A DNA stretch of 17,164 nt from Bacillota bacterium (GTDB lineage Bacteria > Bacillota > Clostridia > Acetivibrionales > DSM-1351), in contig JAEYWA010000140.1 in the NCBI GenBank assembly GCA_023431385.1, forward strand, positions 1 to 17,164, given 5' to 3'. Numbering within the stretch: the first letter of the stretch is position 1; each line of letters opens with the position of its first letter. Shown here piece after piece: positions 6,808-14,937 of this stretch. The translations under genes and the position numbers were made by a program. The notes under the pieces are model-generated. The model did not search any database. It was not told the DNA's origin and was given only the letters and a program-made list of their open reading frames with translations.

Positions 6808-7656
6808 ATGAATCTGACAATTAAGCCGTTAAAACTAAGGCAGCAAAGCGTAATACCGGGATTCGGTCTGACCATGGGATTAACTATATTTTACATAACC
6901 CTGCTGGTTTTAATTCCAGTCTCTATGGTATTTATTAATAGTTCCAGTCTTGGATTGGATAGCTTTTGGAAAATTGCCTCAAGTGAGAGGGTGGTGGCAT
7001 CCTTAAAGGTGTCCTTCAGTACATCGTTTTTAGCCGCATTAATAAATGCTGTTTTTGGTCTTCTATTAGCATGGGTACTTGAGAGATACACTTTCCCCGG
7101 CAAAAAGATCATAGATGGATTGATTGATCTTCCCTTTGCTTTACCTACTGCAGTTGCAGGTATATCCCTTACCACACTGTATGCCCCCAACGGATGGATA
7201 GGGAGACTGTTTGAACCCCTGGGTATCAAAATTTCCTATACACCCCTGGGAATAACTATTGCATTGGTATTTATAAGCTTTCCATTTGTAATAAGAACAG
7301 TTCAGCCCGTTTTACACAGCATAGATACAGAGGTAGAGGAAGCAGCAGCCTGTCTTGGGGCAAGCAGATTTCAAACCTTTCGTAAAATTATTATTCCTGA
7401 ACTGCTTCCGGCGCTTATAACCGGTTTTGCACTTTCCTTTGCAAGAGCTCTTGGTGAGTATGGTTCTGTAGTATTTATTTCAGGAAATATGCCCATGAGG
7501 ACTGAAATAACACCATTGTTAATCAGAACAAAGCTCGAACAGTATGATTATGCAGGAGGAACAGCCGTTGCAGCAATCATGCTTATAATCTCATTTTTTA
7601 TGCTACTGATTATTAACCTTTTTCAATGGTGGGCAAGTAACAGGCACAAAACGTGA
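6808..7656 (+). CDS. cysT: Sulfate ABC transporter permease CysT (CysU)
   Basis: This 282-residue inner-membrane permease is one of two forming the sulfate channel. ATG 6808 follows GAGGTGA. Hydrophobic segments include GLTMGLTIFYITLLVLIPVS (about residues 18-37), ALINAVFGLLLAWVLE, LPFALPTAVAGISLTTLYAP, PLGITIALVFISFPFVIRTV and a C-terminal segment. The motif GWIGRLFEPLGIKISYTPLGI and the coupling helix EEAAACLGASRFQTFRKIIIP (about residues 178-198) are diagnostic for CysT. RALGEYGSVVFISGNMP is the usual late membrane-loop signature. It pairs with CysW 86 bp downstream. Confidence 0.93.
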   Translation: MNLTIKPLKLRQQSVIPGFGLTMGLTIFYITLLVLIPVSMVFINSSSLGLDSFWKIASSERVVASLKVSFSTSFLAALINAVFGLLLAWVLERYTFPGKKIIDGLIDLPFALPTAVAGISLTTLYAPNGWIGRLFEPLGIKISYTPLGITIALVFISFPFVIRTVQPVLHSIDTEVEEAAACLGASRFQTFRKIIIPELLPALITGFALSFARALGEYGSVVFISGNMPMRTEITPLLIRTKLEQYDYAGGTAVAAIMLIISFFMLLIINLFQWWASNRHKT

Positions 7657-7712
7657 CAGGTTTGCTTGCAGTCGGTGTTTCATGGTACTCACCTGTATTT
7701 TGTGGATTCAGG

Positions 7713-7739
7713 ATATAAATAAATTATTTATATGGAGGT
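7713..7739 (+). promoter_or_regulatory. AT-rich palindrome abutting the cysW ribosome binding site
   Basis: ATATAAATAA (7713-7722) and TTATTTATAT (7724-7733) are perfect inverted arms around one base, foldable as a 9-bp hairpin with a 3-nt loop. They are followed directly by GGAGGT (7734-7739) and ATG 7743. Being pure A/T, it could be partly chance. Confidence 0.35.
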
Positions 7740-7742
7740 CGT

Positions 7743-8639
7743 ATGTCAGGTAGTATTCCTATAAATTATAACGAAGCAATAGCTGTGGCTTCTAAACGGC
7801 CCGGGAAGAATGAAAAAAAGGCTTCCGGAGATTCGAAAGTTGTCAGGGTAATACTGACAGCAATAGCATTATTATTCTTTACAGTCATGCTGCTGATACC
7901 CCTTATTTCAGTTTTTGTTAAAGCCTTTGAACAGGGGACAAAAGTTTATTTTGCCGCTATAAGTGATCCGATGGCTTTATCAGCTATAAAGCTTACCTTG
8001 CTTACAATTGCAATAGTAGTGCCTATAAATACGATATTTGGCGTGATAGCAGCGTGGGCTGTTGCAAAGTTCAAATTCAAGGGCAAGAACCTGCTGATAA
8101 CTGTAATAGATCTGCCCTTTGCCATTTCACCAGTAGTAGCCGGCTTGATATTTGTTTTACTGTTCAGTACCAGCCATGGTATTCTGGCAGCCCTACTTAA
8201 CGAACTGGGCTTAAAAATAATATTTGCACCGCCGGGTATCATTATTGCAACATTATTTGTTACACTGCCCTTCGTTGCCAGAGAGCTGATACCACTTATG
8301 GAATCCCAGGGAACGGCTGAGGAAGAAGCGGCACTGACATTAGGAGCCAGCGGCATAAAAACTTTTTGGCTCATAACTCTGCCAAACATAAAGTGGGCGC
8401 TTATATACGGTGTAATGTTAACAGCTGCCAGGTCTGCCGGTGAATTCGGAGCCGTATCCGTTGTTTCGGGTCATATCAGAGGCTTAACCAATACAGTACC
8501 TCTGCATGTGGAAATTCTGTATAACGAGTATAAGTTTTCAGCTGCCTTTGCAGTAGCCTCACTTTTAACTCTGATAGCCCTAATTAATCTAATTATAAAG
8601 AATATTTCGGACTGGAAAATCAAACAGCAGTTTAAATAG
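7743..8639 (+). CDS. cysW: Sulfate ABC transporter permease CysW
   Basis: This 298-residue permease is the partner of CysT. ATG 7743 is three bases after GGAGGT. After a charged cytoplasmic N-terminus of about 35 residues come the hydrophobic segments VILTAIALLFFTVMLLIPLI, LTLLTIAIVVPINTIFGVIA, ITVIDLPFAISPVVAGLIFV and others. The family signatures are AVAKFKFKGKNLLITVIDLP, the coupling helix EEEAALTLGASGIKTFWLITLP (about residues 197-218), and AARSAGEFGAVSVVSGHIRG. LTNTVPLHVEILYNEYKFSAAFAVAS is the typical CysW C-terminal block. The lysine-rich N-terminal extension is the only unusual part. Confidence 0.93.
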   Translation: MSGSIPINYNEAIAVASKRPGKNEKKASGDSKVVRVILTAIALLFFTVMLLIPLISVFVKAFEQGTKVYFAAISDPMALSAIKLTLLTIAIVVPINTIFGVIAAWAVAKFKFKGKNLLITVIDLPFAISPVVAGLIFVLLFSTSHGILAALLNELGLKIIFAPPGIIIATLFVTLPFVARELIPLMESQGTAEEEAALTLGASGIKTFWLITLPNIKWALIYGVMLTAARSAGEFGAVSVVSGHIRGLTNTVPLHVEILYNEYKFSAAFAVASLLTLIALINLIIKNISDWKIKQQFK

Positions 8640-8681
8640 TTGCAGCAAAAGCCACTACGTTTCTTTTGATTACAATTTATG

Positions 8682-8706
8682 TACGCGTATGAGCGTAGAC
8701 AGGAGA
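8682..8706 (+). promoter_or_regulatory. Hairpin just 5' of the cysA ribosome binding site
   Basis: TACGC (8682-8686) and GCGTA (8693-8697) form a 5-bp stem with a 6-nt loop, three bases before AGGAGA (8701-8706). An alternative pairing is CTACG (8655-8659) with CGTAG (8694-8698). The sequence TACGCGT...GCGTAGA recurs before the E1-like gene (14938-14956). Confidence 0.4.
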
Positions 8707-8710
8707 TTAT

Positions 8711-9784
8711 ATGAGTATCGAAATTTCCAATATTACAAAGTCTTTTGATTCCTTTAAAGCACTGAGCGATATTGATCTGAAAATCAATACTGGCGAACTT
8801 GTAGCATTGCTGGGACCGTCAGGCTCGGGAAAAACAACTCTCCTTAGAATCATTGCAGGGCTGGAAACCTCTGATCACGGCAGTATCATTTTTGACGGTG
8901 AGGATAATACCGATAAGAGTACCCAGGACAGAAAAGTTGGATTCGTATTTCAACATTATGCGTTATTCAAACACATGACGGTTTTTGAAAACATTGCCTT
9001 CGGCTTAAAGGTTAGACCCTCAAAACATAGACCCGGTAAAGAAGCTATTGAAAAAAAAGTTCATGAACTTTTGGGACTTGTAAAAATGGAGGAACTGGCT
9101 AAGCGGTACCCTGCTCAACTGTCAGGAGGCCAGAGACAGAGGATTGCACTTGCAAGGGCATTAGCTGTGGAACCAAAGGTATTACTGCTGGATGAACCCT
9201 TCGGAGCTCTTGATGCCAAAGTGAGAAAAGATCTCAGAAGATGGCTCAGGAAGCTGCATGATGAATATCCCATTACAAGTGTTTTTGTTACCCATGATCA
9301 GGAGGAAGCTCTTGATGTGGCTGACAGAATCGTTATTTTGAATCAAGGTAGAATAGAACAAATCGGGACTCCGGAGGAAGTATATGATAACCCTGCAAAT
9401 CCTTTTGTTTATAACTTTCTTGGTAACGTTAACCTGTTCCACGGAAGAGTGCACAATGGAAAAATTGAGCTGGGTTCAATAAAGCTTGATGCACCCGGGC
9501 AAACCGAAACTGGAGATAGAAATGTCATCAGCTACACACGCCCTCACGATATTGAAATAAGTCTTGAAGCCGGAGAAAACGGGTTTATTGCTGCAAATAT
9601 AATTTTTATAAGGGCTGTAGGACCCATAGTAAATCTTGAAATGAAAAGGCTGGATACCGGGGAGTATATAGAGGCAGAAATTAGCAAGGAAAATTATAGA
9701 AAGCTTATGCTCAAGGAAAAGCAGACAGTTTATGTGAAACCTAAGGACTTCAAGGTGTTTATTCCTGATGATTACGTTATCTGA
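8711..9784 (+). CDS. cysA: Sulfate/thiosulfate ABC transporter ATP-binding protein CysA
   Basis: This 357-residue cytoplasmic ATPase energises sulfate uptake through CysT/CysW. ATG 8711 follows AGGAGA. Motifs in order: Walker A GPSGSGKTT (residues 35-43), Q-loop FQHYALFKHMTVFENIAFGL (the CysA/CysP-type variant), signature LSGGQRQRIALARALA, Walker B LLLDEPFGALDAKVRKDLRRWLR, and H-loop VTHDQEEALDVADR. The C-terminal about 120 residues are the regulatory/TOBE-type domain (FLGNVNLFHGRV ... YTRPHDIEIS), as in full-length CysA. The ATPase is complete with all catalytic motifs. The gap to the next chosen start is 91 bp. Confidence 0.94.
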   Translation: MSIEISNITKSFDSFKALSDIDLKINTGELVALLGPSGSGKTTLLRIIAGLETSDHGSIIFDGEDNTDKSTQDRKVGFVFQHYALFKHMTVFENIAFGLKVRPSKHRPGKEAIEKKVHELLGLVKMEELAKRYPAQLSGGQRQRIALARALAVEPKVLLLDEPFGALDAKVRKDLRRWLRKLHDEYPITSVFVTHDQEEALDVADRIVILNQGRIEQIGTPEEVYDNPANPFVYNFLGNVNLFHGRVHNGKIELGSIKLDAPGQTETGDRNVISYTRPHDIEISLEAGENGFIAANIIFIRAVGPIVNLEMKRLDTGEYIEAEISKENYRKLMLKEKQTVYVKPKDFKVFIPDDYVI

Positions 9785-9815
9785 TGTATTGTTATGGATA
9801 CTTTTGCCTAAATTG

Positions 9816-9839
9816 GGAATAAGATGTACGTTTTATTCC
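9816..9839 (+). repeat. Hairpin between cysA and the ROK regulator
   Basis: GGAATAA (9816-9822) pairs perfectly with TTATTCC (9833-9839) around a 10-nt loop. No T tract follows. It lies 15 bp upstream of the AAGGTGGGTG stretch (9855-9864) that serves as the regulator's likely ribosome binding site. Confidence 0.4.
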
Positions 9840-9875
9840 GTGACATATTTTTGTAAGGTGGGTGCATGGACAAAT

Positions 9876-11075
9876 ATGAGCAGAAGTAATATTTTCAGCG
9901 GATTGCCTTTGGAATCAAAAAAACTTTTGAGTTTAATTCTGCACGATCAGCCCTTAACAAAAGGTGCCCTGTCAGAGTTCTCAGGTTTAAAGTTGACAAG
10001 TCTCAGCAGAATGATGCAGCCCCTTGAGGAATTAAAACTAATCACCGGGTCGGAGATAGGCGAATCCACCGGAGGAAGAAAACCGGTTTTATATGATATA
10101 GATTCGAAAAAATACTATATTATCGGCATAGACATATCAAGAACCTATACACAGGTAGTATTAACAAACCTGAAGCTGCAGCCTGTAAAAAGGTATAGAT
10201 TTGAAATGAACCTTGAATCTACTCCAAAGTTAACACTAAGTATTATATTAAGTTGGATCAAAGAGGTTCAGGACAGAATTACAAGGCAAAACGGAAGTAT
10301 TATCGGAATGGGTATTGGCGCTGTAGGTCCATTGGACAGAAACAGCGGTGTTGTTTTAAATCCGGAGAATTTTGAAGCCCCTGGCTGGGAAAACATTCAC
10401 CTGAAATCAATTTTTGAAAAAAGGCTGGAAATCCCGGTAGTAATTGATAATGGAGCTAACGCGGCAGTTTTAGCTGAGACCTGTTATGGGATAGGTAAGG
10501 GAATTAAAAATGTTATATACATTAATTGTGGGATTGGTATCAGAACCGGATTAATTTCTTCTGGTATTTTTGTAAGAAACATCAATGACTCTGAAGATGC
10601 CTTTGCCCATATGATAATTGATGTTAACGGAAAAAAATGTTCCTGCGGTAACAGGGGGTGTATAGAAACCTGCTCCTCGATATATTCATTAACCGAGAAA
10701 TATAATGAATTGAATAAACTCACTGCCGATCAGCTTCCGGATAAACATTCCTATATTGATATTTGCATGGCAGCTGAAAACAATGACAGCTCTGCCCGGA
10801 AGGTTATTCTGGAGGGGGCTGGTGTTTTGGGAGTTGGCCTTGCAAATTTGATAAAACTGCTCAATCCGGGAATAGTCATTTTGAGCGGCCCTCTTATTAA
10901 ACATTCCAGACTTTTTTATGAAAAATGTACAGAAACCGCATTGGAGAAGATTCGGACTCATGGACAAGGAAAGCTTTTTTTCAGTAATGGGGGCTATTTC
11001 AACGAAAATGCAATTTCAATAGGAGCGGCTGCTCTGGTAATGGAAAACTTTCTGGAAAACAGTAAATTAGTGTAA
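9876..11075 (+). CDS. ROK-family (NagC/XylR-like) transcriptional regulator with degenerate sugar/ATP sites
   Basis: This is a 400-residue protein. The open frame extends back to 9768 inside cysA, but ATG 9876 (MSRSNIF) is preferred because it lies after AAGGTGGGTG (9855-9864) and gives a standard ROK-regulator N-terminus. Residues about 12-65 form a winged helix-turn-helix (LTKGALSEFSGLKLTSLSRMM), then GGRKP and the ROK domain. The zinc motif is intact (His245; CSCGNRGC, Cys255, 257, 262). The phosphate loop that reads DIGGT in ROK kinases is GIDISRT (84-90). The catalytic NDAN is NGAN (192-195). The sugar-contacting GEIGH is DAFAH (241-245). It is therefore a non-catalytic regulator that probably does not bind a sugar. 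Lying inside the sulfate operon, it may act on this operon's own promoter; this is inference from position. Confidence 0.83.
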   Translation: MSRSNIFSGLPLESKKLLSLILHDQPLTKGALSEFSGLKLTSLSRMMQPLEELKLITGSEIGESTGGRKPVLYDIDSKKYYIIGIDISRTYTQVVLTNLKLQPVKRYRFEMNLESTPKLTLSIILSWIKEVQDRITRQNGSIIGMGIGAVGPLDRNSGVVLNPENFEAPGWENIHLKSIFEKRLEIPVVIDNGANAAVLAETCYGIGKGIKNVIYINCGIGIRTGLISSGIFVRNINDSEDAFAHMIIDVNGKKCSCGNRGCIETCSSIYSLTEKYNELNKLTADQLPDKHSYIDICMAAENNDSSARKVILEGAGVLGVGLANLIKLLNPGIVILSGPLIKHSRLFYEKCTETALEKIRTHGQGKLFFSNGGYFNENAISIGAAALVMENFLENSKLV

Positions 11076-11110
11076 ATATTAATTATTTAAAGACGGAAAG
11101 GACTATAAGT

Positions 11111-11821
11111 ATGGAACAATTGGATCTGAAAGTATTGAATAGCAAATACACCAAGCCTGAAGCTGTTATCAGGTATGTGGCGGAAAACATGGGAGTTTCT
11201 AAACTAGCATTGGCATCAAGTCTTTCCATAGAAGATCAGGTTTTGACGCATATGCTTTTACAGATTGAGCCCAAGGCGAGAATTTTTGTAATTGATACTG
11301 GAAGGCATTTTCAAAAAACATATGATCTTATGGAGCAGACCATGCTCCGATATAAGTTCAATTATGAAGTATATGCTCCTGAAAGCAAGGATATTGAGGA
11401 AATGGTATCCAGTCTGGGACCAAATTTCTTCTATGAAAGTGTTGAGCTGAGAAAAAAATGCTGTGATATAAGGAAGGTAAAGCCTCTGAAAAGAGTTTTG
11501 AATACAGTTGACGGTTGGATATGTGGTTTGAGAAGAGACCAGTCACCTACCCGGCAGGACATTGAGATTTTCGAATGGGATACCGCTAATTCAATTTACA
11601 AGATAAATCCTATTGTGCACTGGTCTGAAGAAGATGTCTGGGCCTACATAAAACAAGAAAACATTCCATACAATCATCTATACAATACAGGCTTTCGCAG
11701 CATAGGCTGCCAGCCCTGCACACGAGCTGTGCAGGAAGGCCAGGATGTACGCAGCGGCAGATGGTGGTGGGAGGATCCCGATAAAAAGGAATGCGGTCTG
11801 CATATTGGAGGTCATAAATAA
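11111..11821 (+). CDS. cysH: Adenylylsulfate (APS) reductase, thioredoxin-dependent
   Basis: This 236-residue cytoplasmic enzyme reduces activated sulfate to sulfite. ATG 11111 follows GGAAAGGA at 11095-11102. The PP-loop-type nucleotide site is ASSLSIEDQVL (35-45), with VIDTGRHFQKTYDLM behind it. It has the paired cysteines KKCCDIRK (Cys117, Cys118) and GCQPC (Cys200, Cys203) that bind a [4Fe-4S] cluster in the APS-using branch and are absent from E. coli-type PAPS reductases. The catalytic cysteine is in the C-terminal KECGLH motif (Cys228). An APS preference fits the absence of a functional APS kinase in this window. cysD and cysN follow directly. Confidence 0.93.
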   Translation: MEQLDLKVLNSKYTKPEAVIRYVAENMGVSKLALASSLSIEDQVLTHMLLQIEPKARIFVIDTGRHFQKTYDLMEQTMLRYKFNYEVYAPESKDIEEMVSSLGPNFFYESVELRKKCCDIRKVKPLKRVLNTVDGWICGLRRDQSPTRQDIEIFEWDTANSIYKINPIVHWSEEDVWAYIKQENIPYNHLYNTGFRSIGCQPCTRAVQEGQDVRSGRWWWEDPDKKECGLHIGGHK

Positions 11822-11854
11822 ACCTGATATTAGTGAAGTATTTTACTATTTAGA

Positions 11855-11877
11855 CGCTGCAAAGCAGCGAATGGAGG
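11855..11877 (+). promoter_or_regulatory. GC-rich hairpin just 5' of the cysD ribosome binding site
   Basis: CGCTGC (11855-11860), loop AAA and GCAGCG (11864-11869) make a perfect 6-bp GC stem, three bases before GGAGG (11873-11877). That site sets the cysD start at ATG 11883; ATG 11871 overlaps it. Confidence 0.5.
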
Positions 11878-11882
11878 ATGTT

Positions 11883-12764
11883 ATGAATCATTTGGATAAG
11901 TTGGAAGCACAGAGTGTTCATATTCTCAGAGAAGCGTACAGGGAATTTAAAAACATCTGTATGCTATGGTCTATAGGCAAGGACAGTACGGTTCTGTTGT
12001 GGCTGGCAAGGAAGGCATTTTTCGGACATGTTCCAATACCCCTTGTCCACATTGATACTCATTATAAAATTCCTGAAATGATTCAATACAGGGATGATCT
12101 GGCTTTAAAATGGAAGCTGACCATGGTTTATGGTGAAAATTCCGATGCTCTGGCAAAAAGGAAAACCTTCCCCGACGGAAAGGTGGACAGAATAACCTGC
12201 TGTCAGTCACTCAAATCCGAGGCTCTGAAAAATACCCTTTCGGGAGAGTGGAACAGATACGTAATGGACCATAAAACAGGCAGATATATATCTGACAAGA
12301 ACAGAGAAAAGTATACCGGTGTAATTGTAGGAGTCAGAGCCGATGAGGAAGGCAGCCGGTCCAAGGAAAGATATTTTTCTCCAAGAGACAAGGAAAATGA
12401 CTGGGATGTTGGAGATCAGCCCCCTGAATTCTGGAATCAGTTCAAAACAGATTTTGCTCCGGGAACACATATAAGAATTCATCCTCTGCTGGATTGGACA
12501 GAACTGAACATATGGGAATACATTGAACGTGAAAACATACCGATCACTTCACTTTACTTTGATCAGGGGGATGGAAAACGTTACAGGTCACTGGGCTGCT
12601 ATCCATGCACAACACCTGTTGAATCCACATCAAAGAATGTCAGTGAAATCATTGAGGAATTAAAAAGCGGAAAGTTCTCAAACATAGCCGAAAGATCAGG
12701 CCGTGCCCAGGATAAGGACGACGGGGGAGGACTTGAGACACTTCGCAGAGGAGGTTACATGTAA
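11883..12764 (+). CDS. cysD: Sulfate adenylyltransferase subunit 2 (CysD)
   Basis: This is the 293-residue catalytic subunit of heterodimeric ATP sulfurylase, which adenylates sulfate to APS; E. coli CysD is about 302 residues. The frame stays open upstream into cysH, but GGAGG at 11873-11877 points to ATG 11883. Motifs: MNHLDKLEAQSVHILREA at the N-terminus, the PP-loop SIGKDS (residues 30-35), PLVHIDTHYKIPEM, VGVRADEEGSRSKERYFSPR, HIRIHPLLDWTELNIWEYIERE, SLYFDQGDGKRYRSLGCYPC, and SGRAQDKDDGGGLETLRRGGYM at the C-terminus. It ends on TAA 12762-12764, immediately before the cysN ATG, so the two subunits are translationally coupled. Confidence 0.95.
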   Translation: MNHLDKLEAQSVHILREAYREFKNICMLWSIGKDSTVLLWLARKAFFGHVPIPLVHIDTHYKIPEMIQYRDDLALKWKLTMVYGENSDALAKRKTFPDGKVDRITCCQSLKSEALKNTLSGEWNRYVMDHKTGRYISDKNREKYTGVIVGVRADEEGSRSKERYFSPRDKENDWDVGDQPPEFWNQFKTDFAPGTHIRIHPLLDWTELNIWEYIERENIPITSLYFDQGDGKRYRSLGCYPCTTPVESTSKNVSEIIEELKSGKFSNIAERSGRAQDKDDGGGLETLRRGGYM

Positions 12765-14573
12765 ATGGATAACAGAGAACAGATGAACATAGTAATCGTA
12801 GGACATGTGGACCATGGTAAAAGTACCGTAATAGGAAGACTTCTTGCCGATACAGATTCACTGCCAGAGGGAAAGCTGGAATCAGTCAAGGAGTACTGCA
12901 GAAAGAACTCAAGACCCTTTGAATATGCATTCCTGTTGGACGCTCTCAAGGATGAACAGGCGCAGGGCATTACCATTGACACCGCGAGGTGCTTCTTTAA
13001 AACGGGAAAGAGGGATTATATCATTATCGATGCGCCTGGGCACATAGAGTTCCTGAAAAACATGGTAACTGGTGCCTCAAGAGCTGAAGCAGCACTTCTT
13101 GTAATTGATGCCAAGGAGGGTATAAAGGAAAACTCCAAGCGGCACGGACACATAGTGTCAATGCTGGGAATAAAGCAGGTGGTTGTGCTTGTAAATAAAA
13201 TGGATCTTATGGGTTTTGATAATGAAGTTTTTAATTCTATAAAATCAGAATTCACCGAGTTTCTTAATAAAATAAACATCCAGCCTCTAAACTTTATACC
13301 AATAAGTGCCTTTAACGGAGATAACGTAGCAGCAAAGTCTGATAATACTCTATGGTATGAGGGGCCAACTGTTCTGGAACAGCTGGACGGCTTTGCAAAT
13401 AAAAAGGAGAATAGGCAGCTGCCCTTTCGTATGCCGGTACAGGACATATACAAGTTTACCGAGGAGCACGATGACAGAAGAATTGTTGCTGGTACTGTGC
13501 TGAGCGGAACTGTCAAAGCCGGTGATGAGGTTGTTTTTCTGCCTTCAAAAAAGAAAAGCGTTATAAATAGTGTTGAAGGCTTTAATACATTACCTGCCGA
13601 TACTGCTTATGCTGACCAGGCAGTGGGCTTCACCTTAACAACCCAGATATACATAAAACCTGGGGAGCTGATGGTCAAGGTTGACGAAACCCAGCCTGTC
13701 CTAAGTTCACGTTTTAGAGTAAATATATTCTGGGTTGGACATGTACCCTTAATTAAAAATAAAAATTATAAGTTAAAGATAGGCACTATGAGAATAGCTG
13801 TAAAGCTGGTAGAAATTTTAAATATTATAGATGCAGCCGAGCTTAATATTGATACCTTCAAGGATCAGGTTGAGAGACACGATGTTGCCGAATGTATCCT
13901 TGAAACGGCCAAACCCATTGCTTTTGACGCCATTTCAGACATAGAACTGACAGGCAGATTTGTTATAGTTGATAACTATGAAATTTCAGGGGGAGGAATA
14001 ATTCTTGAGGGGGTCTCAGACAGTGACAACAGCCTTGTGGAACATATCAGGGACAGGGAATATCTCTGGGAAAAAGGACTGATTGCTGCTGCCCAAAGAG
14101 AAGAGGTATATGGACACAAGTCAAAGTTTATAGTTATAACAACGGGAAGTGAAGAAAACGAGAAAGTAATTCAAGACATAGGAAAAAAGCTGGAGAGCAG
14201 ACTCTTTACAATGAACTACAAGGCTTACTATCTGGGAGTGTCCAGCTTGCTGAACGGACTTGCAGCAGAAGCTTCTCCTGATTATCAGGCAAGGGACAAT
14301 CAAATCAGGCAGATTGGTGAGCTGGCGAGAATCTTCACTGATGCGGGACAGATTTTTATTACATCAGTATTCAATCTGGATGATTATGAAGCTGAGAAAC
14401 TGAAATTATTGAACCAGCCAAATGAAATAATAATAGTCAACGCAGGTGAGTCGCCTTTTAACAGCTTTAAGCCCGACAGAAATATTAGCATTAACGGTTC
14501 ACTTGAAAATACGGTGGATTCCATATGTGATCTGCTCAAACAGCAGGAAATCATACTGGACTATTATATTTAA
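12765..14573 (+). CDS. cysN: Sulfate adenylyltransferase subunit 1 (CysN) with C-terminal pseudo-APS-kinase domain
   Basis: This 602-residue GTPase subunit activates CysD for APS synthesis. ATG 12765 abuts the cysD stop, and GAGGAGGT (12748-12755) lies inside cysD. Residues 1 to about 430 form an EF-Tu-like GTPase: P-loop GHVDHGKS (13-20), GITIDTA (switch), DAPGHIEF, NKMD, then the two beta-barrel domains ending in the VDNYEISGGGI segment. The last about 150 residues (454-602) resemble CysC, as in CysNC fusions. They keep RDNQIRQIGELARIFTDAGQ (about 510-529). However, the APS kinase P-loop GxSGxGKS is replaced by TTGSEENEKV, and the DGDNVR segment is not recognisable. So the fused domain should not phosphorylate APS. 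The ATP sulfurylase part looks intact. Confidence 0.92.
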   Translation: MDNREQMNIVIVGHVDHGKSTVIGRLLADTDSLPEGKLESVKEYCRKNSRPFEYAFLLDALKDEQAQGITIDTARCFFKTGKRDYIIIDAPGHIEFLKNMVTGASRAEAALLVIDAKEGIKENSKRHGHIVSMLGIKQVVVLVNKMDLMGFDNEVFNSIKSEFTEFLNKINIQPLNFIPISAFNGDNVAAKSDNTLWYEGPTVLEQLDGFANKKENRQLPFRMPVQDIYKFTEEHDDRRIVAGTVLSGTVKAGDEVVFLPSKKKSVINSVEGFNTLPADTAYADQAVGFTLTTQIYIKPGELMVKVDETQPVLSSRFRVNIFWVGHVPLIKNKNYKLKIGTMRIAVKLVEILNIIDAAELNIDTFKDQVERHDVAECILETAKPIAFDAISDIELTGRFVIVDNYEISGGGIILEGVSDSDNSLVEHIRDREYLWEKGLIAAAQREEVYGHKSKFIVITTGSEENEKVIQDIGKKLESRLFTMNYKAYYLGVSSLLNGLAAEASPDYQARDNQIRQIGELARIFTDAGQIFITSVFNLDDYEAEKLKLLNQPNEIIIVNAGESPFNSFKPDRNISINGSLENTVDSICDLLKQQEIILDYYI

Positions 14574-14625
14574 GAGTATATCAACATATAAAATTTATTA
14601 AAATCTATTGAGGGGGATATTTCTC

Positions 14626-14847
14626 ATGAAAATTCAAGCAAATGGAAAAGAAGTATTACTGGAAAAGGAATTAACAGTAAAGGAGCTGCTTGGTACACAA
14701 AACGTTGAAATGCAGGATTATGTAACAGTACAAATAAACGATGAATTTGTGAGCAGAGATGATTTTGAATCAATAATTGTAAAAGACGGGGATGTTGTTG
14801 AATTCCTTTACTTTATGGGTGGTGGCAGTGTGTATAACGTTAGGTAA
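14626..14847 (+). CDS. hcyS: ThiS-like ubiquitin-fold sulfur carrier, HcyS-type, with C-terminal extension
   Basis: This is a 73-residue beta-grasp sulfur carrier. ATG 14626 follows AGGGGGA at 14611-14617; a TTG at 14608 would precede that site. The fold signature is MKIQANGKEV ... LTVKELL ... VTVQINDEFVSRDDF ... VKDGDVVEFLYFMGGG. ThiS proteins normally end at their Gly-Gly. Here six residues (SVYNVR, 68-73) follow GGG (65-67), so a protease must expose the diglycine before adenylation and thiocarboxylation. The E1-like gene and a JAMM protease follow, and MetY and sulfite reductase are in the same window. This matches the HcyS pathway for homocysteine known from Wolinella rather than thiamin synthesis, as no thiazole genes are present. 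The assignment is by context. Confidence 0.83.
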   Translation: MKIQANGKEVLLEKELTVKELLGTQNVEMQDYVTVQINDEFVSRDDFESIIVKDGDVVEFLYFMGGGSVYNVR

Positions 14848-14937
14848 CAAATGGAGTGTACATTATTCTTCTTCACATTAAGAGAACCTAAAACGTGTTT
14901 TCATTACAACTTATAATGCTTTTTATTACTATTTGTA

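Noticed and set aside
6450..6875. 141-residue open frame on the minus strand across the end of sbp and start of cysT
   Set aside because: It overlaps two well-supported + strand genes and the strong hairpin between them, has no ribosome binding site pattern, and its composition is that of an antisense shadow.
7946..8389. 147-residue minus-strand frame inside cysW
   Set aside because: Fully within a conserved permease gene; Ala/Ser/Ile-rich translation is the complement of membrane-segment codons.
9768..9875. Upstream extension of the ROK regulator overlapping cysA
   Set aside because: These 36 residues match no ROK N-terminus, and the likely ribosome binding site lies after them, before ATG 9876.
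11745..11882. Longer cysD start inside cysH
   Set aside because: The extra residues overlap the conserved cysH C-terminus, and GGAGG at 11873 directs initiation at 11883.
13016..13516. 166-residue minus-strand frame inside cysN
   Set aside because: Lies wholly in the conserved GTPase region of cysN; no recognisable domain.
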